From: Microbacterium sp. Root53
Lineage (GTDB): Bacteria; Actinomycetota; Actinomycetes; Actinomycetales; Microbacteriaceae
Reading direction: 5' to 3'
DNA length: 41,514 bases
Assembly (NCBI RefSeq): GCF_001426925.1
Contig: NZ_LMFR01000009.1
Location: 1,239-42,752, forward strand
Shown: positions 30,450-37,920 of the stretch, piece after piece
Layout of the letters: every line of letters starts with the position of its first letter
Position numbering within the stretch: position 1 is the stretch's first letter
Program-made: the position numbers and the translations under genes
Notes under the pieces: model-generated
What the model saw: the letters and a program-made list of their open reading frames with translations, nothing else
Told to the model about the DNA's origin: nothing
Databases searched by the model: none

Positions 30450-31342
30450 CGCGCGGTCCCTCCCTCGTAGTGGACCAGGCGCCGCGAGACGACCGCCTGG
30501 ATCGCCGTGACGACCATGATCACCAGGAAGAGGAGCCACGCCATGGCGGCCGCGTACCCCATGTTGAGGAACTGGAACGCCTGCTGGAACAGGTAGATCA
30601 CATAGAACAGGGCGGCGTCGTTGCCGTAGGTGGTGTTGCCGGCGCCGAAGAACGCGGTGTAGGCCTCGTCGAAGGTCTGCAGGCCCGCGATCGTGTTCAC
30701 GACGACGATGAAGAACACGGCCGGGCTGATCATGGGCAGCGTCACGCTGAGGAACTGCCGCCACCATCCGGCGCCGTCGATGCGCGCCGACTCGTGCAGC
30801 TCATCCGGCACACCGCGCAGTGCGGCGAGCAGGATGAGGACGGACGCGCCGACCGTCCACAGGCTCATGATCACCAGACCCGGCTTCACCCAGGCCGGGT
30901 CGGTGGTCCAGGACGGCCCGTCGATCCCGACCGTGCCGAGCGCCGTGTTGAACAGGCCGTTCTGTCCGTTGAACAGCAGCAGGAACAGGATGCCCACCGC
31001 CACCGGCGGGGTCATCTTGGGCAGGAAGAACACGGTCCGGAAGAACCCGGACGCGCGTCCCGCTCGCGCCAGCAGCAGGGCCAGCGCGAGCGAGACGATC
31101 ACGTACAGCGGCACCTGCACGACCGTGAAGAACAGGGTGTTCGACAGGGCCAGGGCCACCTTGGGGTCGGAGAACAGCTCCGCGTAGTTGTCGAAGCCGA
31201 CGAACGTCGGATCGTTGATCACGTCGTAGTCGGTCAGCGACAGGTAGGCGCTGTAGATGAGGGGCCACGCGGTGAAGACCGCGAACCCGATCAGCCACGG
31301 CGACAGGAAGAGCAGCGCGGCGCGGTTCTCGCGCCGGGTCAT
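30446..31342 (-). CDS. sugar ABC transporter permease, MalF-like
   Basis: This 298-residue membrane protein with six TM helices forms the channel with the second permease. It has the N-terminal LLFLSPWLIGFAVFTAWPLIYS and the EAA loop VPDELHESARIDGAGWWRQFLSVTLPMISPA. Its start overlaps the end of the binding-protein gene by 4 nt, and its stop overlaps the second permease start. No ATPase gene is in the operon. This is usual for this family, which borrows a shared MsmK/MsiK-type ATPase. Confidence 0.94.
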   Translation of the reverse strand: MTRRENRAALLFLSPWLIGFAVFTAWPLIYSAYLSLTDYDVINDPTFVGFDNYAELFSDPKVALALSNTLFFTVVQVPLYVIVSLALALLLARAGRASGFFRTVFFLPKMTPPVAVGILFLLLFNGQNGLFNTALGTVGIDGPSWTTDPAWVKPGLVIMSLWTVGASVLILLAALRGVPDELHESARIDGAGWWRQFLSVTLPMISPAVFFIVVVNTIAGLQTFDEAYTAFFGAGNTTYGNDAALFYVIYLFQQAFQFLNMGYAAAMAWLLFLVIMVVTAIQAVVSRRLVHYEGGTAR

Positions 31343-32730
31343 CCCTCCTCCTGCGACTGCTCCATCTCGGCCCAGGCGTCGTCGGGCGCCTTCTGCGCGG
31401 TCTGCTGCGCCTCCGCCAGAGCGTCGGCGGGCTCAGCCTCGCCCGAGAGCACCGAGTTCACCGCATCCTGCATCGCCGACTCGAACTCCGCGTCGGCCGG
31501 GCTGGCGGGCAGCGCGAACGTGTGCTCGTTCGCCTCGTAGGTCGACGCGACCGCGGTGTCCCACGGCTCGCCGCCCGAGGTGACCATGCCCCGGATGAGC
31601 TCGTCGGCCTCGGCGTTGCCCGTCAGCAGGCCGGTGAAGGGCTTGCCCTCCTCCTCGCGCAGGTCCACGCGGGCCTGCGCGGCGGCCTCCCACGAGTCGA
31701 CCGCGGTCATCACGCGCGCCCAGCGGCACGCGGCCTCCGGGTTGGCGGCGCCGGCCGGGATGGCCCACGCCGAGCCAGAGGAGAACGCGATCGGCTCGCC
31801 CTGACGGTCCTTGACCGTCGTGAACGCCATCGGCGCATCCGGCGAGACGTCGCCCAGCACGTTGATGTACCACTGCTCCATGGGCATCGCGCCGAGGAGG
31901 TCGGTCGCGAACTGGTTGCCCTCGCCGAAGAAGTCGGCCGAGTCGCGGTACGCCTTCACGTCGCCGAACCCGCCCTGCGCGTCGTAGATCGACACCGCCC
32001 ACTCGAGCGCCTCGATCGCGCCCGGGTCGTCGAGGTTCGCCTCGCGGCCGTCGGCGCTGAGCAGGTCGACGCCGTTCGCCTTGGCCCACAGCGGGAAGAA
32101 CTCGGGCAGCTTGCTGTCGTACCCGATCACGCTCAGCTTGCCCCCGTCCGAGCTCGTCAGCGCCTCGTTCGCCGCGCTCACGGCCTCCCAGTCGGACCCG
32201 TCGACGTCCGACAGCTCGAGGCTCGCCTGCTCGAGCAGGTCGGCGTTGGCCATCGTGACCTGCACGACGTTGAACTCCGGGATGCCGTAGACCTGGCCGT
32301 CGAGCGTGACCTGCTCGATCGCCGACTCCACGAACATCCCGGTGTCGATGCCCTCGCCCTCGATGCAGCGCTCGAGCGGGACGATCGCGCCGCGCGCCGC
32401 GAGCGATCCGATCTGGTCGCGGTTGGCGTAGATGAGGTCCGGCGGGTCGCCCGTCGCGGCCGCCGAGAGGAACTGCTGCAGGTCGAGCTCGCCCTCGGCG
32501 ACCGAGACCTCGACCTCGCCGAGCGCCTCCTTCGCCAGGTCCATGCGGGTGGTCGCGACCTCGTCCACGCCGCCGAAGCCCATGACGCTGAGCTCGCCGG
32601 TGAGCTCGGCCTCCGAGTCGTACTCGGCGCCGGAGTCGTCGGCACCTCCCGTGCCGACCGCGCACGCGGTCGTGAGGACGAGGATCCCGCCCGCCATCAG
32701 CGCCGAGGCGGCCATTCGATTGCTTCTCAT
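31339..32730 (-). CDS. sugar ABC transporter substrate-binding lipoprotein
   Basis: This 463-residue extracytoplasmic protein binds a carbohydrate for the importer. A lipoprotein signal with lipobox LTTACAVG is followed by an acidic linker. The family 1 solute-binding fold then follows, with segments DLIYANRDQIGSLAARGAIV and EQVTLDGQVYGIPEFNVVQV. The ligand is unknown. The ATG at 32730 follows a TAGCGT -10 box and a 9-bp inverted repeat. It is the first gene of the three-gene operon and is divergent from the DUF892 gene. Confidence 0.93.
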   Translation of the reverse strand: MRSNRMAASALMAGGILVLTTACAVGTGGADDSGAEYDSEAELTGELSVMGFGGVDEVATTRMDLAKEALGEVEVSVAEGELDLQQFLSAAATGDPPDLIYANRDQIGSLAARGAIVPLERCIEGEGIDTGMFVESAIEQVTLDGQVYGIPEFNVVQVTMANADLLEQASLELSDVDGSDWEAVSAANEALTSSDGGKLSVIGYDSKLPEFFPLWAKANGVDLLSADGREANLDDPGAIEALEWAVSIYDAQGGFGDVKAYRDSADFFGEGNQFATDLLGAMPMEQWYINVLGDVSPDAPMAFTTVKDRQGEPIAFSSGSAWAIPAGAANPEAACRWARVMTAVDSWEAAAQARVDLREEEGKPFTGLLTGNAEADELIRGMVTSGGEPWDTAVASTYEANEHTFALPASPADAEFESAMQDAVNSVLSGEAEPADALAEAQQTAQKAPDDAWAEMEQSQEEG

Positions 32731-32745
32731 GTGATCCAGTCCCGT

Positions 32746-32770
32746 CGTCGCTCCCCCTGGAGCGACGCTA
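32746..32770 (-). promoter_or_regulatory. promoter and hairpin/operator of the sugar ABC operon
   Basis: On the minus strand TAGCGT (32770-32765) is a -10 box. CGTCGCTCC-CCCT-GGAGCGACG (32746-32767) is a perfect 9-4-9 repeat at or just after the expected transcription start. It could be a repressor site or a 5' hairpin. Confidence 0.5.
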
Positions 32771-32865
32771 GGAGCGGTTCCCGGAGGCAAGAAGCGGCTT
32801 GACAGAAGCGCGCCTCGGCCGTACCCCCGCCCAGCGGGCGTGCGTAGCGGCGTATGCGGCCGGGC

Positions 32866-32904
32866 GCAATCCCCTGACGACGGCACGGCCGGCATGCCTA
32901 CGGT
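32866..32904 (+). promoter_or_regulatory. GCAATCCC element and -10 of the DUF892 gene
   Basis: GCAATCCC (32866-32873) lies 25 nt before TACGGT (32899-32904). The layout equals that upstream of the SRPBCC gene. Confidence 0.45.
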
Positions 32905-32954
32905 CGACGACGTGCCGGCCGACCGCCGGCGACCGCAGACGCAAGGAGGACCAC

Positions 32955-33707
32955 ATGAGCCAGACCCACCTGGAGACCCCGGAGGACCTGCTGCGCTTCC
33001 AGCTGCGCACCGCCATGACGATGGAGGAGGACTCGCTCGCGGCGCTCGGCGAGCTCGCCGAGGCCGCGAAGTCGGCCGACATCAAGAAGCTCTTCACGCA
33101 CCACGCGGAGGAGACCCGCGAGCAGATCGCGAACCTGCAGCAGGTCTTCACGCTCCTCGAGGTGCCCGAGTCGACCGCCGCGTCGCCCAGCACGAAGGGC
33201 ATCGGCAAGCAGGCCGAGGCGCTCATCGCGCGCACGGCGCCCGAGCTGCGCGACCAGGTCACGCTCTCGGCGGCCCTCGGCAACGAGCACTACGAGATGG
33301 CGGCGTACGAGGCGCTCATCCTGCCGGTCCAGGTGCTCGGTGCGACCGACGCCCTCGCACTCCTGAAGGCCAACGCCGAGCAGGAGATCCACACGAGCCA
33401 GGAGCTGTCGAACCGGCTCAAGCAGCTGCTCCGCCCCTCTCCGCGTGCGGGCCTACTCCGACTCGAGCGCCGCGGTGCCGTTCGGGGTTCCGACGGGCTT
33501 GGACTCGGCCGAGCCGCGCTGGCGCAGGTAGATCGAGAAGGCGACCATGCAGCCGACCGCGAGGAACTCGGACTGCCAGTTCTGCAGCGTCCGGTTCCAG
33601 AACTCGGGACTCGCGACGTAGGACAGCCACGTCATCGGCAGCTCGCCGTGGTCCATCGCCTCCTGGTTCGCGACGACGAGCCCGCCGAGCGACTGCGCCC
33701 ACCATGA
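32955..33707 (+). CDS. DUF892 (YciE-like) ferritin-like protein with run-on C-terminus
   Basis: The first 157 residues form a DUF892/YciE ferritin-like four-helix bundle, with TPEDLLRFQLRTAMTMEEDS, AEETREQIANLQQVFTLLEV and LGNEHYEMAAYEALI. Its acidic and His residues can bind a di-iron centre. YciE proteins are stress-induced. After LKQLL no stop occurs, and the frame runs about 93 more residues, antisense through the convergent DUF6766 gene, to 33707. The native stop and intergenic terminator seem to have been lost. AAGGAGG precedes the ATG. The run-on part has no structure-like composition. Confidence 0.85.
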   Translation: MSQTHLETPEDLLRFQLRTAMTMEEDSLAALGELAEAAKSADIKKLFTHHAEETREQIANLQQVFTLLEVPESTAASPSTKGIGKQAEALIARTAPELRDQVTLSAALGNEHYEMAAYEALILPVQVLGATDALALLKANAEQEIHTSQELSNRLKQLLRPSPRAGLLRLERRGAVRGSDGLGLGRAALAQVDREGDHAADREELGLPVLQRPVPELGTRDVGQPRHRQLAVVHRLLVRDDEPAERLRPP

Positions 33708-34127
33708 CAGCAGGAAGATCGTGCCCATCACGAGCAGCATCGAGTTCGCGAGCAGCCAGCGGCGCCACCCGTCCGCCCGCGCCCACGGCGGCGAGTCGGG
33801 GCGGGCGTGGCGTCCCACCATCTGGTCCTCGTCGGTGCCGAGCCCCTCGTCACCGGGCTTCTTCGACTCGGGCGACCCGCGCTGCACGAGCCACACCGTG
33901 GCGAGGATGAACAGGAAGAACTGCAGGAACTCCGACTGCCAGTTCTCCGACACGTCGACCAGGAACTCGGACGACGTCACGAACTCGCCCAGCGAGACGG
34001 GGGCCTGGTCGTGCCGGATGAGCTCCTCGTTCTCGTTCGCGTGGCCGACGAGCGCCTGTCCCAGCACCGTGAGCGCGAAGAGGGCCAGGAAGAACAGGCT
34101 CAGGGCGTTGTCCTTGACGGCGCGCAT
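33453..34127 (-). CDS. DUF6766 family membrane protein
   Basis: This 224-residue membrane protein has about four TM helices. It consists of two similar halves, each ending in an amphipathic ENWQSEFL/QNWQSEFL, a hydrophobic helix and then QRGS.ESK. This points to an internal duplication. I assign it to DUF6766 from memory; its function is unknown. AGGTGAGC precedes the ATG. It lies 2 nt after the 42-residue membrane protein gene and overlaps the run-on end of the DUF892 gene on the opposite strand. Confidence 0.85.
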   Translation of the reverse strand: MRAVKDNALSLFFLALFALTVLGQALVGHANENEELIRHDQAPVSLGEFVTSSEFLVDVSENWQSEFLQFFLFILATVWLVQRGSPESKKPGDEGLGTDEDQMVGRHARPDSPPWARADGWRRWLLANSMLLVMGTIFLLSWWAQSLGGLVVANQEAMDHGELPMTWLSYVASPEFWNRTLQNWQSEFLAVGCMVAFSIYLRQRGSAESKPVGTPNGTAALESE

Positions 34128-34129
34128 GC

Positions 34130-34258
34130 TCACCTCCCGGCCAGCGGCAGCACGATCATGACGGCGAGGCCCGCGATCACGATCGCCATCCAGCTCCAGA
34201 AGGCGAACCGCATGCCGGCGGTCTCCTCGACGGTCTCGTCGCTGTTCGTGTCTGACAT
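34130..34258 (-). CDS. 42-residue single-pass membrane protein
   Basis: The gene starts with ATG at 34258 and encodes an acidic N-terminus (MSDTNSDETVEETAG), then one TM helix (MAIVIAGLAVMIVLPLAG) and stops at TGA 34132-34130. The DUF6766 gene begins 2 nt later, so the pair is an operon. A TAGCGT -10 box 6 nt before the ATG suggests a leaderless mRNA. Function is unknown. Confidence 0.7.
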   Translation of the reverse strand: MSDTNSDETVEETAGMRFAFWSWMAIVIAGLAVMIVLPLAGR

Positions 34259-34264
34259 GCCTGC

Positions 34265-34304
34265 ACGCTACGAGCGCCGGGCGGCGGGTCGCCACGGGGT
34301 TGAC
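34265..34304 (-). promoter_or_regulatory. GTCAACCC element and -10 of the 42-residue gene
   Basis: On the minus strand GTCAACCC (34304-34297) lies 26 nt before TAGCGT (34270-34265). Confidence 0.5.
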
Positions 34305-34389
34305 AATCGGCGCCGCGGGCGAGAAGTGCTCCCGCTCAGTGAGCCGGAGGGGGGAAGGCGGGCGGGTTCTAATGACCGCTCCTGCCTAC

Positions 34390-34428
34390 GTCAACCCCGT
34401 TCATGCCCGCGCGCGACGTGCCTAGCGT
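34390..34428 (+). promoter_or_regulatory. GTCAACCC element and -10 of the SRPBCC gene
   Basis: GTCAACCC (34390-34397) lies 25 nt before TAGCGT (34423-34428). It is divergent from the equivalent element at 34265-34304. Confidence 0.5.
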
Positions 34429-34468
34429 CGACTGCACAACGTGAGTGACCGAGCAATGGAGGCATGAC

Positions 34469-34945
34469 ATGACCACCACCCTGACCGCCGAGATCGACGT
34501 CGACGCCCCGGTCGACGTCGTCTACAACCAGTGGACCCAGTTCGAGTCGTTCCCGGAGTTCCTGGGCGCGGTGAAGGAGGTGCGGCAGATCGACGACGTG
34601 CGCACGCACTGGACGGTCAGCATCGCCGGCAAGGAGGAGGACTTCTACGCCGACATCGTGGACCAGGTGCCCGACTCGCACGTCGCGTGGCAGAGCACGG
34701 ACGGGACCTTCCACGCCGGCCGCGTCGACTTCCAGCCGCACGGCAACGAGACGCGCGTGAAGCTGCGCATGGAGTGGGAGCCGGAGGGCTTCATCGAGAA
34801 GGTGGGCGCGGCCCTCAACATCGACGACGCGCAGGCTCAGCTCGATCTGCAGAGGTTCAAGAAGTTCATCGAGAGCCGCGGCGCCGAGACCGGCGGATGG
34901 CGCGGCGAGGTCCACGGACGACAGGAGACCAGTCCCGACCAGTGA
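34469..34945 (+). CDS. SRPBCC (polyketide cyclase/dehydrase-like) family protein
   Basis: This 158-residue soluble protein has the START-like helix-grip fold of the SRPBCC superfamily. It begins EIDVDAPVDVVYNQWTQFESFPEFLGAVKEVRQ, the typical strand-helix opening, and has VDFQPHGNETRVKLRMEW. Such proteins bind a hydrophobic ligand; many small actinobacterial ones have unknown roles. GGAGG precedes the ATG at 34469. The region between it and the divergent 42-residue gene carries a copy of the GTCAACCC element for each. Confidence 0.9.
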   Translation: MTTTLTAEIDVDAPVDVVYNQWTQFESFPEFLGAVKEVRQIDDVRTHWTVSIAGKEEDFYADIVDQVPDSHVAWQSTDGTFHAGRVDFQPHGNETRVKLRMEWEPEGFIEKVGAALNIDDAQAQLDLQRFKKFIESRGAETGGWRGEVHGRQETSPDQ

Positions 34946-35050
34946 AGCGGATGAGGGTCCCCGGCTCGTATACCGGTATCGATACCTTCGTTTAGGGTCA
35001 CGAAGCGTCGTTCCGCGGGCCGCGGGACTGTCGCGCGCTCGCAAGGTGAG

Positions 35051-35056
35051 TATTGT
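35051..35056 (+). promoter_or_regulatory. -10 box TATTGT of the first DUF7882 gene
   Basis: TATTGT is followed by exactly 7 nt and the ATG at 35064, so the transcript is probably leaderless. A palindromic patch (TACCGGTA, GGTATCGATACC) lies at about 34969-34986. Confidence 0.5.
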
Positions 35057-35063
35057 CGCGACT

Positions 35064-35387
35064 ATGGGGCGATTCATCTACGGAGCAGGCGGCGATTCGG
35101 TCGAGGTCGACGACCGGACCCTCGCGCATCTGCGCATCGTCGTCATGAACAAGCTGCGCCGAGGCGAGCCGTTCATGTACGACACCAAGCTGGGCGACGG
35201 GATCGGGCGGCGGAGCTTCTGGCTGCACCCGTCCGTGCCGCTCCAGTTCCACTTCTCGGGCGGCAGGGCGCCGCGCATCAATCGCGCGTGGCTCGACGAG
35301 ATGATGAAGGCCGCGAGCGGGCCCAACGGGCTGACCGTCATGCCCGAGCCGCCGGACCCGGCGGACATCGGCTCCCCGGAGGAGTGA
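35064..35387 (+). CDS. DUF7882-type protein, paralogue 1
   Basis: This 107-residue protein belongs to a family common in Microbacteriaceae that databases have sometimes called ATP-dependent DNA ligase, without any ligase motif. Conserved positions shared with the paralogue at 35466-35822 are MG...YG, VDDRTLAHLRIVVMNKLRRGE, GRRSFWLHPSVPLQFHF and NRAWLDEMM. Function is unknown. The ATG at 35064 is chosen over GTG 35046 because it fits the leaderless -10 spacing and aligns with the paralogue. Confidence 0.85.
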   Translation: MGRFIYGAGGDSVEVDDRTLAHLRIVVMNKLRRGEPFMYDTKLGDGIGRRSFWLHPSVPLQFHFSGGRAPRINRAWLDEMMKAASGPNGLTVMPEPPDPADIGSPEE

Positions 35388-35397
35388 CCCGAGAACC

Positions 35398-35438
35398 GCG
35401 AAGTCCCCGCCACGGCATCAGCCGGGCGGGGACTTCGC
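35398..35438. terminator. bidirectional hairpin between the DUF7882 paralogues
   Basis: A perfect 14-bp stem (35398-35411 with 35425-35438) and a 13-nt loop separate the two convergent genes. Confidence 0.8.
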
Positions 35439-35465
35439 TTCGGGGGGAGGGCGGGTCTGAAGGGG

Positions 35466-35822
35466 TCAGGCCGCGGGCGTCGCGGCGGGAGCCGCCGGCT
35501 GGAGCGACGGTGAGGCCTCGCCGTGGACGTGCTCGGACACCAGGGTGATGCCGCCGAGCGCGTTGGCCGACTGCGCCAGCTCCTCGAGCCACTCGCGGTT
35601 CAGCTCGGGAGCCACGGCCGCGTCGAACTGGAAGCGCACGGGGATCGAGGGGTTCAGCCAGATGGTGCTGCGACCCGCACCGTCCTCCTCGGGGTGCTGC
35701 CACGACACCGGGAAGCTCTCCTGGCGACGGAGCTTGCTGACGACGACCACTTTGAGATGCGCCAGCGCTCGATCGTCGATGTGGATCGGCGTCGAGTCCG
35801 TGCCGTAGTGAAGGATGCCCAT
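35466..35822 (-). CDS. DUF7882-type protein, paralogue 2
   Basis: This 118-residue protein is a clear relative of its convergent neighbour: MGILHYG, IDDRALAHLKVVVVSKLRRQE, GRSTIWLNPSIPVRFQF and NREWLEELAQ. It adds a Pro/Ala-rich tail (SPSLQPAAPAATPAA). Function is unknown. Like paralogue 1 it has a TANNNT box exactly 7 nt before the ATG and no ribosome binding site. Confidence 0.85.
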   Translation of the reverse strand: MGILHYGTDSTPIHIDDRALAHLKVVVVSKLRRQESFPVSWQHPEEDGAGRSTIWLNPSIPVRFQFDAAVAPELNREWLEELAQSANALGGITLVSEHVHGEASPSLQPAAPAATPAA

Positions 35823-35829
35823 GTGGACC

Positions 35830-35835
35830 AGGATA
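35830..35835 (-). promoter_or_regulatory. -10 box TATCCT of the second DUF7882 gene
   Basis: TATCCT on the minus strand is followed by 7 nt and the ATG at 35822. Confidence 0.5.
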
Positions 35836-35961
35836 CGGGAAATCGTTGGGACCCTAACGGTCCTTCCTGGCGAGTGACGCAACGTGCGCGTGGGCCCGCG
35901 GAAACACGCGGGAGAGGTTCGGCTGCCTCCCGGCTCCCAGCCCACTCGTAGACCCGGCTCC

Positions 35962-35967
35962 TAGCGT
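35962..35967 (+). promoter_or_regulatory. -10 box TAGCGT of the alarmone synthetase gene
   Basis: TAGCGT is followed by 7 nt and the ATG at 35975, with no Shine-Dalgarno sequence. Confidence 0.5.
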
Positions 35968-35974
35968 GACGGGC

Positions 35975-36679
35975 ATGACGTCCCTCCCGGTCGACGACGA
36001 CCTGATCGAGCACGTCCGCGGGCTGCGCGACGAGATGACCCGGTTCCTCGCGGAGTACCGCTTCGGCATGCGTGAGATCGAGACGAAGATGTCGATCCTG
36101 CGCGAGGACTTCGAGCACGCCCACGCGTACAACCCGGTCGAGAACGTCAGCTGCCGGCTGAAGTCGCCGGACTCGATAGCCGAGAAGGTCGCCCGCAAGG
36201 GCATCGAGCCGGACCTCGAGTCCATCCGGGCTCAGATCACGGACATCGCCGGAGTGCGGGTCACATGCAGCTTCGTGCGTGACGTGTACCGGCTCTTCGA
36301 ACTGCTGGTGTCCCAGGACGACGTCACGGTCCGCGAGGTGAAGGACTACATCGCGAACCCCAAGCCGAACGGCTACAAGAGCCTGCACGCGATCGTCGAG
36401 GTCCCGGTGTTCCTGTCCACCGGGACGGTGCACGTGCCCGTCGAGGTGCAGTTCCGGACGATCGCCATGGACTTCTGGGCGAGCCTCGAGCACAAGATCT
36501 ACTACAAGTACGACAAGCAGGTGCCGACCCGGCTCACCGACAGCCTGCGAGAGGCCGCGATCACGGCCGCGGAGCTCGACGCGCGCATGGAGAGCCTCCA
36601 TCGCGAGATCCACGGCGAGCACGCGGCGCCGGTCGCTCCGCTGCGCACGCTGCCGTCGGGCCGCGCATCCCACGCCTGA
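35975..36679 (+). CDS. small alarmone synthetase (RelA/SpoT domain)
   Basis: This 234-residue enzyme likely makes (p)ppGpp or pGpp from ATP and GDP, GTP or GMP in the stringent response. It has only the RelA/SpoT synthetase domain: MRDIET-type helix, RLKSPDSIAEKVARKG, DIAGVRVTCSF, KDYIANPKPNGYKSLHAIVEVPV and VPVEVQFRTIAMDFWASLEHKIYYK. There is no HD hydrolase or regulatory domain. It resembles YjbM/YwaC (RelQ/RelP). The start at 35975 fits a leaderless mRNA; a GTG at 35966 overlaps the -10 box and is rejected. Confidence 0.93.
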   Translation: MTSLPVDDDLIEHVRGLRDEMTRFLAEYRFGMREIETKMSILREDFEHAHAYNPVENVSCRLKSPDSIAEKVARKGIEPDLESIRAQITDIAGVRVTCSFVRDVYRLFELLVSQDDVTVREVKDYIANPKPNGYKSLHAIVEVPVFLSTGTVHVPVEVQFRTIAMDFWASLEHKIYYKYDKQVPTRLTDSLREAAITAAELDARMESLHREIHGEHAAPVAPLRTLPSGRASHA

Positions 36680-36754
36680 GGCGGCGTCACGCTTCCCCCG
36701 GGCGCGGCGCCGTCGCGTGCGCTGAGATGATCGACGAGACCGATCGGAGGCGGC

Positions 36755-37429
36755 ATGTCGACGCAGACCACCCCGCGGGCACTGGTGGCCGTCGGAACCG
36801 GGCGCTATGCCGACCCGTGGCATCCGTTCGCGCGCACGGGCGCCGCGGTCGCGGACATCCTGCGCGGCGACGGCTTCGACGTCGACGTGGTGCCGGATGT
36901 CGACCGGGCGCTCGCCGCGCTCGTCGGCGTCGACCTGCTCGTGGTCGCGGCCGGGGATCCCTGGTGGGAGGGGGAGAGGATCGCGCCGCCGGCGGCCTCC
37001 GTCGACGGCCTCGCCGCCGCGCTCGCCCGCGGAATCGGGGTGCTCGCCCTGCACAGCGCAGTCGCGAGCCTCCGCGACCATCCGGAGTGGGCGCCGGCCG
37101 TGGGGGCGGTCTGGCTGCCGGGCACGTCGTTCCACCCGGCCGCCGGGGTCACGCGGATCCGGACCGAGGCGGACTGGGGCGAGGACTTCGACGTGCAGGA
37201 CGAGCGGTACTGCCGCCTGCAGCCGATCGGCCGGTCGACGCCGGTCGCCTGGCACGAGGGGGACGAGGCGGGCACGGGCCCCGAGCCGGCCGCCTGGGTG
37301 CGCGAGCATGGCGCCGCGCGCATCGCGGTCGACGTGCTGGGACACGACGAGCGCTCGTACGAGCCGGAGGGGCACCGCGCCCTGGTCCGGCGGCTCGCGC
37401 GGTGGACGGTGGAGCGGGGCGCATCGTGA
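36755..37429 (+). CDS. ThuA-like domain protein
   Basis: This 224-residue protein has the ThuA (trehalose utilisation) flavodoxin/class I amidotransferase-like fold: ALVAVGTGRYADPWHPFART, DVDRALAALVGVDLLVVAAGDPWW, the GIGVLALHSAVASL stretch and HGAARIAVDVLGHDERSY. The biochemical role of such short ThuA proteins is unclear; sugar metabolism is often proposed. GGAGG precedes the ATG. Its TGA overlaps the GTG of the next gene (GTGA). Confidence 0.85.
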   Translation: MSTQTTPRALVAVGTGRYADPWHPFARTGAAVADILRGDGFDVDVVPDVDRALAALVGVDLLVVAAGDPWWEGERIAPPAASVDGLAAALARGIGVLALHSAVASLRDHPEWAPAVGAVWLPGTSFHPAAGVTRIRTEADWGEDFDVQDERYCRLQPIGRSTPVAWHEGDEAGTGPEPAAWVREHGAARIAVDVLGHDERSYEPEGHRALVRRLARWTVERGAS

Positions 37430-37920
37430 GGGACGACGTCTCGCGGCTGTTCGACGACGCCCGCGGCCGCCTCGCGGGGCTGCCGCGCGAGGCGCTCGGC
37501 GAGATCCGGGAGCCGGGACGCGTGCGCGCGGTGCTGGGCGCCGGACCGCGGATGACGCGGGTCGGCGACGCGTGGCGCGTGGGCGCGCTGCTGATCGGCG
37601 ACACCGAGGTGCTCGAGGCCGACGAGGTGCTGCGCGCGCAGGATCCGGGGCGGCGCGGTTACGCGGCGGAGTCCGCGCGGCGGCGCGCCGAGCTGCGCGC
37701 CCTGGCGCTGCGCGGCGGGTTCGCGGCGGGCGAGACGGTGAACCTGGGCTGGCGCGCGATCGACCTGCCCGCCGTGGCCGCGGGCGGATCCGACGGCCCG
37801 CTCACCTGGGACGGCGACCGGGCGATGATCCGCTGGGCGGCGTCCGGTGCGCTGATGCCCCTCGCCTCCTACCTCGCGGAGCGCATCGACCTGCTGCGCG
37901 ACCCTCCCGGCGGGGCCTAG
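37426..37920 (+). CDS. hypothetical protein coupled to the ThuA gene
   Basis: This 164-residue basic soluble protein contains MTRVGDAWRVGALLIGDTEV, RRGYAAESARRRAELRALAL and a C-terminal GALMPLASYLAERIDLLRDP. I have seen similar actinobacterial proteins only as hypotheticals. The GTG start overlaps the ThuA stop, so the genes are co-translated. Its stop overlaps by 4 nt the stop of the convergent LysR-domain gene. Confidence 0.7.
   Translation: MRDDVSRLFDDARGRLAGLPREALGEIREPGRVRAVLGAGPRMTRVGDAWRVGALLIGDTEVLEADEVLRAQDPGRRGYAAESARRRAELRALALRGGFAAGETVNLGWRAIDLPAVAAGGSDGPLTWDGDRAMIRWAASGALMPLASYLAERIDLLRDPPGGA

Noticed and set aside
35064..35822. DNA ligase function for the DUF7882 proteins
   Set aside because: No KxDG motif or nucleotidyltransferase fold is visible; the name is a common database error.
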